Positions 9,244-17,024 of a stretch of DNA of 64,000 nt are shown here, one piece after another. The stretch spans positions 1,302,001-1,366,000 of the forward strand of contig NZ_CP098806.1 of the NCBI RefSeq assembly GCF_023822005.2, in the 5' to 3' direction. Each line of letters opens with the position of its first letter. Position 1 is the stretch's first letter. This DNA is from Dyadobacter fanqingshengii. Lineage in GTDB: Bacteria > Bacteroidota > Bacteroidia > Cytophagales > Spirosomataceae. The notes below the pieces were generated by a model. The model ran no database searches. It had not been told where the DNA came from and saw nothing but the letters and a program-made list of their open reading frames with translations. Position numbers and translations under genes: made by a program.

Positions 9244-11058
9244 ATGACCAGACTTTTTACCCTCGCACTTTTTTTATTCTCTTGTTGCAATTGCTTTTCT
9301 CAGAAGTTCAAGGTTGATACGATTTACAAGCATGGGTCGATTGATAACCGGGTTAATGTGGTCATTCTGGGGGATGGTTTTACGCAGGCGGAGCTTCCGA
9401 AGTTTACAGAAGAGGCTGCGAAATTTGCCGATTTCTTTCTCAACTATGCGCCGTATAATGCTTACCGCAATTATTTCAACTTCTTCTCCATTGCTACGCC
9501 TTCCAAAGAAAGCGGTGTGACCAATCCGGGAAATGCGCCGGATGCTTATCCAGACCAGCCGGTTGGCAAAAAAGACACTTATTATGGTGCCACTTTTGGC
9601 GAATACATTCATCGGTTGGTGGTTGCACAGAATTATCAGAGGCTTACTGATGTGCTCGGTTATAATTTTCCGATGGCCGATCTGGTGGTGATGCTGGTCA
9701 ATACACCTTTTTATGGCGGTTCTGGCGGTGGGATTGCGGTTCATACACTACATTCAACGGCAAACACGATCGGAGTGCACGAGATCGGGCATACATTTTC
9801 GTTCCTGAACGATGAATATTGGGCGGGGCCGCAATATGGCTGGGAGGCTGCGAATATGACCGCTATCAGTGATCCGGCAAATGTTAAATGGAAAAACTGG
9901 CTTAACGAAACCAACATCGGCGTATTTCCGCATGGTTACGGAGAAGCGGCAAAGTGGTTCAAGCCAACGCATGCAAATTGCCTGATGGAATATCTAGACC
10001 GTCCGTTTTGCGCGGTTTGCAAGGAAGCAACGGCTGAGCGGATCTTGCAAATTGTGAACCCAATTGATCGCGCATCGCCGGAAATTACGGAAGATATTGT
10101 GCTGGAAGCGGAGCCCCAAACATTCAGACTTGAACTGGTCGAACCGGAGCCGAACAGCCTGAAAGTGGAATGGTTGCTGGATGAAAAATTGATTAAGACC
10201 GGAAATGCGATCAGCTTGTCTGCGGCTGATATGCAGGAGAGCACCGGTAAATTAATCGCCTCTGTTTTTGATACGACGCTTTTGAGCAGGCGAGAAAAGA
10301 TGGAAGACCAGCGTACCCGGAGCGTTCAGTGGAATTTGGTTAAAAGTGATGCCCCGCAGGCCTTCAAATTAAAAACTTCGGATTCCAGCATTTGTCCGGG
10401 CGAATTCAGTGTGATTACTGCATCGGGTTGCAAAGGAAATGTGAGCTGGTCTACGGGGCAAACCGATCTTTCTATTCGTGTAACACCCAAAGAAACAGCC
10501 CATTATTCAGCCACCTGCAAAACTGCGGGATTGCCTGATTCAACATTGCGAGCTCAGATTATCGTTTTTGCGAAGCCAGAGGCGACGGCAACAAACACCG
10601 GGCCGTATTTTGAACAAGCAACCATTGAAATTGCTGCCAGCGGCGGGCTGCAATATTTCTGGACGGGACCAAATGATTACTCATCGCAAGTGCAGGTTTC
10701 GCTGATCGAAAATGCAACTGTGGCCAATGCCGGCACTTATGAAGTAAGGGTGATTGATTTAAATGGCTGTTCTGACACCGCCAGTACGGAAGTAAAAGTG
10801 GATCCGATACTCGCTGTTGAGAATCCGTCCAGCGCACTGGTGCAGGTTTCGCCTAATCCCGCAAAAGGCTTTGTGAAAGTGACAACGAAGCTTACCGGGA
10901 AATCGATTTTTACATTGTTCGATATCACAGGCCGGAAAGTGCTGGATAAGAATTTCGAAGGGCAAACCGAAGTGGATCTTCACAAAAGCACTGGAGTGTA
11001 TTTATATCGGTTCAGTAATGGCGGGCGGGAGGTTACAGGCAAGTTGCTGATCGAATGA
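9244..11058 (+). CDS. M64-family metallopeptidase with T9SS C-terminal sorting domain
   Basis: The 604-residue protein has a signal peptide (LFLFSCCNCFSQ) and an M64 (IgA peptidase-like) catalytic domain over about residues 20-280. The zinc motif HEIGH lies in GVHEIGHTFSFLNDEYW near residue 178, with a downstream Cys-rich CLMEYLDRPFCAVC segment. Beta-sandwich, Ig-like regions follow (about 390-520). The C-terminal 80 residues, from VQVSPNPAKG through TLFDITGRKV to a Lys-Leu-Leu-Ile-Glu end, are a type A T9SS sorting domain, so the enzyme is predicted to be secreted or attached to the cell surface. It is the last gene of the cytochrome/DUF1501 operon and is followed by a strong terminator. Confidence 0.9.
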   Translation: MTRLFTLALFLFSCCNCFSQKFKVDTIYKHGSIDNRVNVVILGDGFTQAELPKFTEEAAKFADFFLNYAPYNAYRNYFNFFSIATPSKESGVTNPGNAPDAYPDQPVGKKDTYYGATFGEYIHRLVVAQNYQRLTDVLGYNFPMADLVVMLVNTPFYGGSGGGIAVHTLHSTANTIGVHEIGHTFSFLNDEYWAGPQYGWEAANMTAISDPANVKWKNWLNETNIGVFPHGYGEAAKWFKPTHANCLMEYLDRPFCAVCKEATAERILQIVNPIDRASPEITEDIVLEAEPQTFRLELVEPEPNSLKVEWLLDEKLIKTGNAISLSAADMQESTGKLIASVFDTTLLSRREKMEDQRTRSVQWNLVKSDAPQAFKLKTSDSSICPGEFSVITASGCKGNVSWSTGQTDLSIRVTPKETAHYSATCKTAGLPDSTLRAQIIVFAKPEATATNTGPYFEQATIEIAASGGLQYFWTGPNDYSSQVQVSLIENATVANAGTYEVRVIDLNGCSDTASTEVKVDPILAVENPSSALVQVSPNPAKGFVKVTTKLTGKSIFTLFDITGRKVLDKNFEGQTEVDLHKSTGVYLYRFSNGGREVTGKLLIE

Positions 11059-11069
11059 GGGAGGGCAGT

Positions 11070-11118
11070 AAAAAAAGGAAAGTCTCCGGGAGCAATCGCC
11101 GGAGACTTTCCTTTTTTT
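11070..11118. terminator. Bidirectional intrinsic terminator
   Basis: A perfect 13-bp inverted repeat (11077-11089 GGAAAGTCTCCGG, 11099-11111) with a 9-nt loop is flanked by seven A on the left and seven T on the right. It therefore works on both strands, ending the operon of the M64 peptidase on the plus strand and the ParA operon on the minus strand. Confidence 0.93.
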
Positions 11119-11419
11119 ATTCACCAACAGACTTCGGCTTACGACCCACTTTGGTGCGATTACGGATTTTGTCCGGGCGCGGGCGAATTTCTTTGTCTTG
11201 GAAATAGAGTTTCAGAGATTCAAGAATGATGTCCTTTTGCGTGAGACCTTCCCAGTAACCGTAATCCTTCATGTTTTCCATCAAAATGTAATCACAATCA
11301 AAAGTTACTTTCGTAGGCGCTCCATCAGCCACCTCATTGGGTTTGTTGTTATCAAGCTCCTCCTGAATGTCAGCAACCAGCGGAAGTGGTGCAAACTCAA
11401 ATTTCCTTTCCTTTGCCAT
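11117..11419 (-). CDS. Small basic-tailed partner protein of ParA
   Basis: This 100-residue protein is encoded 4 bp downstream of the parA-like gene in the same operon. It is not a ParB: there is no ParB/Srx motif or KorB-type HTH. The N-terminus is hydrophilic, the centre (FDCDYILMENMKDYGYWEG) could form a short alpha/beta unit, and the C-terminus is strongly basic (RPRPDKIRNRTKVGRKPK), which would suit DNA binding. By position it is a candidate centromere-binding or adaptor protein for ParA. The stop codon overlaps the T-run of the terminator. No function is established from sequence. Confidence 0.75.
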   Translation of the reverse strand: MAKERKFEFAPLPLVADIQEELDNNKPNEVADGAPTKVTFDCDYILMENMKDYGYWEGLTQKDIILESLKLYFQDKEIRPRPDKIRNRTKVGRKPKSVGE

Positions 11420-11423
11420 CGTG

Positions 11424-12188
11424 TCAGTTATTAATTCGTTCTAAAATTTCTCTGGTCAATTTGTAATAATCTTCCGCGCCATTGCTGTTCGGTGCGTAAT
11501 CAAATATGGTTGTTCCGTTTGCCTGCGCTTCGGAAAGCGCAACGTTATCACGGATATAGGACGCCATAAATACGTCGCCAAGTTGTTCCTTCGTTGCACT
11601 GATCAGTTCATGACTGATCTTCTTTCTGATCTTAGGGTTGTATCTCGTTGCAAACACACCACCCAGGTTCGTACTCGGGCTAATTTTCTTGATCTCGGCA
11701 GAGTAAACTAAGAAATTGCGAAGACCTTCATAACTCAAAAACTCGGCCTGCAACGGGACGTAATACTGATGGCATGAAACCAGGGCCAATCGCGTATTTC
11801 CGTATAAAGCAGGCGGGCAGTCAATGATCACAAAATCGTAACGGTCCTTTATTTTTTCCAACGCAATTTTGAGGTTGAAAGGAAAGATCGGAGCCGCCTT
11901 GATCGTGTCTTCACGGTGTATCAATTCTGCCGATCCCGGCAACACATCAATATCCCCAACCCGCTTGACGATCTCATCAAATTCATATTCGCCGGTGATG
12001 AACGAGCCGCTGTCTTTTTTAAGCCCGGCATGTTGAATGCCGAAACTTTTGGTAAGACTAGCCTGCGCATCCAGATCGATTACCAACACTCTTGCATTGG
12101 CAAATTTGCTGAGACCGGCAGCAATACTTTGAGCCGAAGTGGTCTTTCCCACACCGCCTTTGTTGTTGACAATACTAATGATTTTCAT
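11424..12188 (-). CDS. ParA-family ATPase (orphan)
   Basis: The product has 254 residues, the size of a Soj/ParA ATPase without an N-terminal HTH. It has the deviant Walker A (NNKGGVGKTTSAQ, residues 8-20), the A' motif VIDLDAQASLT (about 37) and the Walker B DFVIIDCPPAL (about 130). Such ATPases bind DNA non-specifically as dimers and position plasmids, chromosomes or protein cargo. No parB lies nearby; the only partner is the 100-residue basic protein downstream. The operon could be a chromosomal segregation or cargo-positioning module, or a remnant of an integrated plasmid. Confidence 0.9.
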   Translation of the reverse strand: MKIISIVNNKGGVGKTTSAQSIAAGLSKFANARVLVIDLDAQASLTKSFGIQHAGLKKDSGSFITGEYEFDEIVKRVGDIDVLPGSAELIHREDTIKAAPIFPFNLKIALEKIKDRYDFVIIDCPPALYGNTRLALVSCHQYYVPLQAEFLSYEGLRNFLVYSAEIKKISPSTNLGGVFATRYNPKIRKKISHELISATKEQLGDVFMASYIRDNVALSEAQANGTTIFDYAPNSNGAEDYYKLTREILERINN

Positions 12189-12390
12189 TTAAAAGTATTA
12201 TAAGTATAAAAAGATAATAGTTTATTTCAAGTTTGATATGTAAATAAACGTAAAATAATTTTATACCTAATCCTTATAAATAGAAAGTCTCAAAAGTTTT
12301 TCGCTTTGTAAATGTATAAATCTTTTTAAAAGAATAATAAGTATTAAATGAATTTATTTTTGGATTTTATGAAAGCGACTTATTTTCAGA

Positions 12391-12470
12391 GCGTTACCAA
12401 GCTTGTCAGCCTGAGCGGAGACGAAGGCGCGCTACTTCTGGTAACGCGCCTTCGTCTCCGCTCAGGCTGA
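12391..12470. repeat. Nested long palindrome, REP-like, in intergenic region
   Basis: A perfect 26-bp inverted repeat has its left arm at 12406-12431 (containing CCTGAGCGGAGACGAAGG), a 13-nt loop, and its right arm at 12445-12470. A second, mutually exclusive inverted repeat pairs GCGTTACC (12391-12398) with GGTAACGC (12440-12447), which runs from the loop into the right arm. There is no T-run, so it is not a classical terminator. The core resembles the CTGAGCGGAGTCGAAGG palindromes dispersed in many Bacteroidota genomes. The rest of the 331-bp gap between the MFS gene and parA (12189-12390) is AT-rich leader with no gene that I can see. Confidence 0.85.
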
Positions 12471-12519
12471 AAGGGGATGTGACGTAGTTGCTTTTTCTAA
12501 TGCTAAACTGTTTTTGAAG

Positions 12520-13782
12520 CTACACAGCAGGCTTCACCACAACATCCGGTGCAGTCGAGAGAAGTTTTGCTGTAACGTATTTATCAATTCTATACATTAA
12601 AAATGCCGTAACGATTACAGCGAAGACAACCACATTTCCTAATGTTGGATAATGTTCAATAAATCCGGTGCTGGTTTCCGAGACGATAAATCCTGCCAGA
12701 AGCGCTGCGAGTCCTCCGGCAATTTGCTGGATTGAGGAGTTGATTCCCATAAATGCACCGCGGTCTTGCGGCTCGGGAACGGCTGTCATGAGCGCGGAAG
12801 CTGAGATCATTCTGCCGGTGATGCCAACAAAAAGCAGCACATTCAAAATAATAATGATCCAAAGCGGCGTCACACTCAGATTGCAGTAAATGAGGGTCAT
12901 CACGCAGGTGATCACTGAGCCCGCAAGGAAAACTTTGTACTTCCCAATCTTGTCGCTGAGCTTGCCAATGAACGGACTAAATACCAGCATGCAAAGTCCG
13001 GTGATCATATATAATGTTGGCAGTTGCGCTTCGTGGATGCCCAGGTTGTTGACACCATAAGCAGTTCCGAAAGGCATCAGCATAAACCCACCCGTTGCCA
13101 ATAATGTAGTCGCCGCAAAACCCTGCAAATATTCGGGACGGGATAATGTTTTTCGCAAATGCTGAAATGCGTTGCTTTGACTCTGGATATTTAAATGTGC
13201 GTTAATAGGTTTCATATAAGTCACAATCAGCAAGCCGACAACTACGCTTAATCCAACGATCATCAGAAACGGTGCATGCCAGCTGAATTCCTTGGCAAGG
13301 TAAAGTCCGATGGGAATTCCCAAAACCTGACTGCTGGCAAAAGCCATTTGAACAAATCCCATCACACGTCCCCGCATGTTGATGGGAAATAGATCAGTAA
13401 TAATAGCAAAGCTGATGGAACCGATCACGCCTCCGAAAAGTCCGGTGAAAATACGCGCCATAAGCAAAAAGTGATAAGTAGGAGCGATGCCACACAGAAA
13501 AGTGCCGACCATAAAGCCCGTATAGAAGAACAGGAGCATTTTTTTGCGATCAAACTTATCTGCAAATCCGGCAGTAAGCAACCCGGCCGCTCCTGCGCTG
13601 AACGCATATGCGGAAACCACAAATCCAAACTGACTTGTGGTGATATCAAGCTTGTCAAGGAGAATATAGCCCAATGGTGAAAGGACCATAAAATCGAGGA
13701 CAATGGTGAACTGTAATGTGGCAAGAACGGCAATGATGAATTTTTCATAGCCGGAGAATGTGCTTTTTTCGATTTCTGTCAT
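12520..13782 (-). CDS. MFS efflux transporter
   Basis: The protein has 420 residues from the ATG at 13782 (MTEIEKSTFSG). An upstream in-frame ATG at 13821 would overlap the preceding gene and is less likely. Twelve hydrophobic segments can be followed, with the MFS signature between TM2 and TM3 (GFADKFDRKKMLL, about residue 75). It resembles the drug:H+ antiporter (DHA1/AraJ-like) group. It is the last gene of an operon with a TetR regulator and a 79-residue protein, the usual arrangement for inducible efflux of a toxic small molecule. The substrate is unknown. Confidence 0.88.
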   Translation of the reverse strand: MTEIEKSTFSGYEKFIIAVLATLQFTIVLDFMVLSPLGYILLDKLDITTSQFGFVVSAYAFSAGAAGLLTAGFADKFDRKKMLLFFYTGFMVGTFLCGIAPTYHFLLMARIFTGLFGGVIGSISFAIITDLFPINMRGRVMGFVQMAFASSQVLGIPIGLYLAKEFSWHAPFLMIVGLSVVVGLLIVTYMKPINAHLNIQSQSNAFQHLRKTLSRPEYLQGFAATTLLATGGFMLMPFGTAYGVNNLGIHEAQLPTLYMITGLCMLVFSPFIGKLSDKIGKYKVFLAGSVITCVMTLIYCNLSVTPLWIIIILNVLLFVGITGRMISASALMTAVPEPQDRGAFMGINSSIQQIAGGLAALLAGFIVSETSTGFIEHYPTLGNVVVFAVIVTAFLMYRIDKYVTAKLLSTAPDVVVKPAV

Positions 13783-13799
13783 ATGGTTTTGTTTAGTTT

Positions 13800-14039
13800 T
13801 CAGTCTGTTAATTCTTCGCAATTGTATCCCGCTTTCGTCACCAAGTGGATTACGGGTTCATGATTGGGATGTGTGGCTTCAATACGCAGGACATTGTCGC
13901 AGTCCGATAAATCAATGTTCCATCTGATAATTTCCGAGCAGCCATCAAGCAATGGAGACAGTGATTTAACATCTTTTTTACGATTTATGTTGGTGCGGAA
14001 GACCAATATAAACTCTTGTCTATCGGGATTATTTTTCAT
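13800..14039 (-). CDS. Small ferredoxin-fold-like protein of unknown function
   Basis: This 79-residue protein lies between the TetR and MFS genes, 34 bp after the former and 17 bp before the latter. Its predicted beta-alpha-beta pattern (FILVFRTNI, KSLSPLLDG, WNIDLSDCDNVLRIEA, HLVTKAGYNC) resembles a heavy-metal-associated or ACT-like ferredoxin fold, but no CxxC metal site is present; the two cysteines near residues 34 and 47 are not paired in a motif. Similar small proteins occur next to transporter genes in Bacteroidota. A ligand-sensing or accessory role is inference from context. Confidence 0.75.
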   Translation of the reverse strand: MKNNPDRQEFILVFRTNINRKKDVKSLSPLLDGCSEIIRWNIDLSDCDNVLRIEATHPNHEPVIHLVTKAGYNCEELTD

Positions 14040-14073
14040 ATCAGCTAATTTAAGACGGCAGGAAACCCAGGTT

Positions 14074-14661
14074 TTAAGGTTTTAAAGCCTTGATAACCAG
14101 GCTTAATGTTAGATTTATCTTCTCCTCATCCAAAATAAATGGCGGTCGGCCAGGCATGCTTGATTTTGCAATGTGAAATTTTACCAGTTGATATAGCGGC
14201 GCAAAGGCAATGGACCAGTAAATCTCAACCGGCAACGGGATAATTTCATTCCTTTCAATGGCCCTGTGCACGAACCTGTGCATCGCATTCAGAAAACGCG
14301 TGTCAATATTGGAGCGGTCGACCAGGGGTGAATGCTTCACTTGCTCTGTAAAAAACATGCTATACGGATTTTCAAAGCAATAATTCATCCTGTTAAGCCA
14401 CTGCACTTTCAAGCCTTCGTCAAAATGGGACTCGGGATCAAAGTCACGTAGTGTTGCTTCAACCATCTTCTGCATTTCCTCGGCATACAGCTGTTGGATC
14501 AGATCTTCGCGGTCTTTAAAATAAATATAGATCGTCGCCACCGAAACGCCGGCCGCTTTGGCAAGCTTATGCATACTTAAACCTTCAAATCCGTGCTCGA
14601 CAATCATTTCGATCGCTTTTTCACGGATAACGGTTTCCTTGTTAATGTCCCTGGTTCTCAA
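14074..14661 (-). CDS. TetR/AcrR-family transcriptional regulator
   Basis: The 195-residue protein has a TetR N-terminal HTH over about residues 8-55 (IVEHGFEGLSMHKLAKAAGV followed by VATIYIYFKDREDLIQ). The C-terminal ligand domain is divergent, as is normal for the family. It heads the operon with the small protein and the MFS exporter. A near-perfect palindrome placed on its own promoter (14691-14710) supports autorepression of the whole operon, relieved by the exporter's substrate or a related ligand. Confidence 0.92.
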   Translation of the reverse strand: MRTRDINKETVIREKAIEMIVEHGFEGLSMHKLAKAAGVSVATIYIYFKDREDLIQQLYAEEMQKMVEATLRDFDPESHFDEGLKVQWLNRMNYCFENPYSMFFTEQVKHSPLVDRSNIDTRFLNAMHRFVHRAIERNEIIPLPVEIYWSIAFAPLYQLVKFHIAKSSMPGRPPFILDEEKINLTLSLVIKALKP

Positions 14662-14685
14662 TACATAGTCAATAAGATTTAGTTA

Positions 14686-14710
14686 CAAATATAAATGAAC
14701 GTTCGTTTAT
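14686..14710 (-). promoter_or_regulatory. TetR operon promoter with palindromic operator
   Basis: On the minus strand a TATATTTG box (14686-14693) matches the Bacteroidota -7 consensus TAnnTTTG and lies about 25 bp before the TetR start codon. Abutting it is the 20-bp inverted repeat ATAAATGAACGTTCGTTTAT (14691-14710), with one mismatch between its half-sites. Its size and symmetry suit a TetR dimer, which would block the region between the two promoter boxes. Confidence 0.75.
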
Positions 14711-14759
14711 TTATCGAAGTTTTAATTAAAAAATTTACTTACAAATGATGTTTTTGAGC

Positions 14760-16241
14760 TTATTCTGGCAGGATTATGATGAAATTTTCAATGATCTTTT
14801 TGTTGTATCCTTTGTAACCTCCCTGAAAATCCCGGCCGGCAATGGCAATGAATTCGGCCATTCGTGGAGAATTCAGTTGGGCTAGTAATGCATCATAATC
14901 ACCGTCATATTTTATAAAATAGCCTGAGTAAACCGTCACTTCCGGGTTTTCGTATAACACGAAATTGGGAGCAAGGTTCATTGGAGAAAAGACAATTTTT
15001 TTACCAAATGTGCTGTCCAATCCCTGCGCACGGCCGAAAGCATACCACGCAACCGCATTAGGCTTACCATTATCACGACGATCAAGCGCATGTTTTACTT
15101 TAAGCAAATAGGAAAAAGTTTGAGGAAATTGTTCTTGAAGGATATTTTCAGAGATAATGCGCTGTTTTCCAGCGGCATCTTTCTGATAAGGGAACAAAAT
15201 ATATTCGGTAACCGGATCGTCCGACGACTTTAATTTAGACGCCTTAATGATGGGTTTCAGGATTGTTTTTTCAAGATAAACAGACATGCCGTTCTTGCTT
15301 TTAGCATAGACAATGTTATCATCCTCACTAATGATCGAAAACAGATAGTAGGCATCCGCTAAGGTGGTTACACCCACGGAAATCTGGCAAATATCACCAA
15401 GTCGTTGACCCTGAATGTGTTCGGAAGTGTTTACTGACAGTTGCCAGGGTTTCAATTCGGAGAGTTCTGAGAAGTGAATTTGACGTTTTGTATATTGTAA
15501 ATCGGCGTTTTCGCACTGTTCATATGTGAAGTTCTCCTGCTTCACATTTCCAAAAATCGTGATCGCAGAATAAGTAGCCGTATTTGCAAAAACCGGCACA
15601 GAGCCATAATTGGTGATTTGTTTTAGCTTTTTATTCTGGTGAAAATAGGAGCGAAGCGGCCTGCCTGTTTCCGAGGTCAGAAAGCCATTAGGCGTTATAA
15701 ATCCGCAGGTTCCATTCGTTGAAAGCAACGTTGTCGCCAGCTCGAAAAACGCAATATAAGCATCCGTAGAGCCTTTTTTGCAAAAAGAATAATGGGATTG
15801 GATGAATGTCCTTTGCGTTAAAGGAAGATGCTGAATGCGGATGTAGGGAGGATTACCAATGATAAAATCAAATCTGGCGCGCTTTCGGACCTGTTTCAGC
15901 GCGTCACAAAGTTTAAGATTCCACTTAATGCTTATGCCCAAAGGATCGACTAGGGCATCTAAATTCTTCCGGCAAATTTCGAGTGCATTGCGATCAATGT
16001 CCCAGCCATATATTTGGTTTAAAATATCAACAAGTTGCTCATTATCAGTTGTTCTAATAATGTGTTCAACAATCGGAACCAGAAAACGTCCATCGCCACA
16101 AGCCGGATCCAGGATTTTCTTGTTGCTTAAATCAGCGTTATAAAACCCAGCATCGCTTAGGATTTTTTCAACAATATGAAGTGGCGTGTAAACCTGGCCA
16201 AGTAGCTTTTTCTTCTCGTAAGTGCGTGTTTTTGAAGCCAT
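14760..16241 (-). CDS. TaqI-like N6-adenine DNA methyltransferase
   Basis: The 493-residue protein carries the SAM-binding motif I DPACGDGRFL (residues 45-54) and the catalytic motif IV NPPYIRI (130-136) of gamma-type N6-adenine methyltransferases. The segment GQVYTPLHIVEKIL at the N-terminus is the usual opening. The C-terminal half is the TaqI-like target-recognition region. No nuclease motif is present, so it is not a type IIG fusion. It starts 3 bp after the PIN toxin stop, so it is probably translated from the same message. A PD-(D/E)XK-type protein 0.8 kb upstream could be the matching endonuclease; otherwise this is an orphan methylase. The recognition site cannot be deduced. Confidence 0.88.
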   Translation of the reverse strand: MASKTRTYEKKKLLGQVYTPLHIVEKILSDAGFYNADLSNKKILDPACGDGRFLVPIVEHIIRTTDNEQLVDILNQIYGWDIDRNALEICRKNLDALVDPLGISIKWNLKLCDALKQVRKRARFDFIIGNPPYIRIQHLPLTQRTFIQSHYSFCKKGSTDAYIAFFELATTLLSTNGTCGFITPNGFLTSETGRPLRSYFHQNKKLKQITNYGSVPVFANTATYSAITIFGNVKQENFTYEQCENADLQYTKRQIHFSELSELKPWQLSVNTSEHIQGQRLGDICQISVGVTTLADAYYLFSIISEDDNIVYAKSKNGMSVYLEKTILKPIIKASKLKSSDDPVTEYILFPYQKDAAGKQRIISENILQEQFPQTFSYLLKVKHALDRRDNGKPNAVAWYAFGRAQGLDSTFGKKIVFSPMNLAPNFVLYENPEVTVYSGYFIKYDGDYDALLAQLNSPRMAEFIAIAGRDFQGGYKGYNKKIIENFIIILPE

Positions 16242-16244
16242 TCA

Positions 16245-16694
16245 TTAAAAGTCGATGCCTTCCTTGGCACCGGTAACATTAGTCACAAAATTTCTTGGTG
16301 AAAAAATCTGGATGGCGTCTTTGGCGAAAGGCTTAAAGTCGGAAATGTTGGATGTAATGAGATAGTTACACTCATCTTTTATAGCATTCATATATTGATA
16401 CGAATCTTCCAGGTCTTTGAAGGTAGAGTCTAAGCCGTCTGTGAACACTTTTTTATCAGTTTTACAGATGTGAAACATGGTAAGATATTGCTCAATTTGC
16501 AACTTTAATCTTTCTCCTCTAACCCCCTGTTTGTGTAAAACATAAGTAAATGTATAGATGCTGCCAGCCGATATTACAATGGAAACGTCGTTTTTCAATG
16601 CCCAGAAAATCAAATAGGAAATTTCAACTGGCTGTCCTGTTTTACGCATTAGGGCATGGTCAAGCAATACATTCGTATCAAAGAAAATCCTCAT
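16245..16694 (-). CDS. PIN-domain toxin (VapC-like ribonuclease)
   Basis: This 149-residue protein has a PIN-domain layout: FFDTNVLLDHAL (acidic residue D6) at the N-terminus, a central acidic FKDLEDSYQYMNA segment near residue 90, and YLITSNISDF near 112. These supply the acidic metal-binding cluster of PIN endoribonucleases. Its start overlaps the stop of the RHH antitoxin gene by 4 bp (ATGA), as is typical of toxin-antitoxin pairs. The cellular RNA target is unknown. Confidence 0.85.
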   Translation of the reverse strand: MRIFFDTNVLLDHALMRKTGQPVEISYLIFWALKNDVSIVISAGSIYTFTYVLHKQGVRGERLKLQIEQYLTMFHICKTDKKVFTDGLDSTFKDLEDSYQYMNAIKDECNYLITSNISDFKPFAKDAIQIFSPRNFVTNVTGAKEGIDF

Positions 16695-16972
16695 AAACTG
16701 TAACGATCTTTAATTCGCATGTCCTGGATTTCGTCGTCAGTCATGTTATCCAGCGGCCCGCCTTTTGCGCAGCCCATCAATTGATATGCTAGTGAACTTT
16801 TGAAATCAGATTGATTTTCTGCTTTGCTCGTTTTTGAATACTCAACCAAATAATCCTCCACGATGTTGGAAAGCGAAGACCCATCTAATTGCGCATATTT
16901 TTTGGCATTTTCAATGGCCGATTTTTTGACGGTCAGCGTCAACTTCACCTTTGGCTCTTTTGCAGATTTCAT
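16691..16972 (-). CDS. Ribbon-helix-helix antitoxin
   Basis: The 93-residue protein has a predicted RHH DNA-binding N-terminus: a basic beta strand (KLTLTVKKSAIENAKKYAQ) followed by SLSNIVEDYLVEYSK. This resembles the DUF6364-type antitoxins found with PIN toxins. The C-terminal half (about residues 55-93, with MTDDEIQDMRIKDRYSL) would be the toxin-neutralising tail. Overlap with the PIN gene supports translational coupling, and palindromes upstream suit autoregulation. Confidence 0.85.
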   Translation of the reverse strand: MKSAKEPKVKLTLTVKKSAIENAKKYAQLDGSSLSNIVEDYLVEYSKTSKAENQSDFKSSLAYQLMGCAKGGPLDNMTDDEIQDMRIKDRYSL

Positions 16973-16975
16973 TTT

Positions 16976-17016
16976 ACACGTGTGTTATTGAATAAAAGCA
17001 TCTAAATATACGTATA
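16976..17016 (-). promoter_or_regulatory. Candidate toxin-antitoxin operator region
   Basis: Two perfect palindromes lie directly upstream of the antitoxin start: ACACGTGT (16976-16983), 3 nt from the ATG, and TATACGTATA (17007-17016). Both share the core ACGT, which could be bound by an RHH antitoxin dimer. A minus-strand sequence TATATTTA overlapping the second is close to the -7 consensus. The assignment is inferred from position and symmetry. Confidence 0.45.
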
Positions 17017-17024
17017 AAAATTTA

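Noticed and set aside
12391-12470. CRISPR or insertion-sequence end
   Set aside because: Only a single palindrome is present, with no spacer-repeat series, transposase or target-site duplication.
14760-16241. Type IIG restriction-methylation fusion
   Set aside because: The protein begins directly with the methylase domain and has no PD-(D/E)XK motif or extra N-terminal length.
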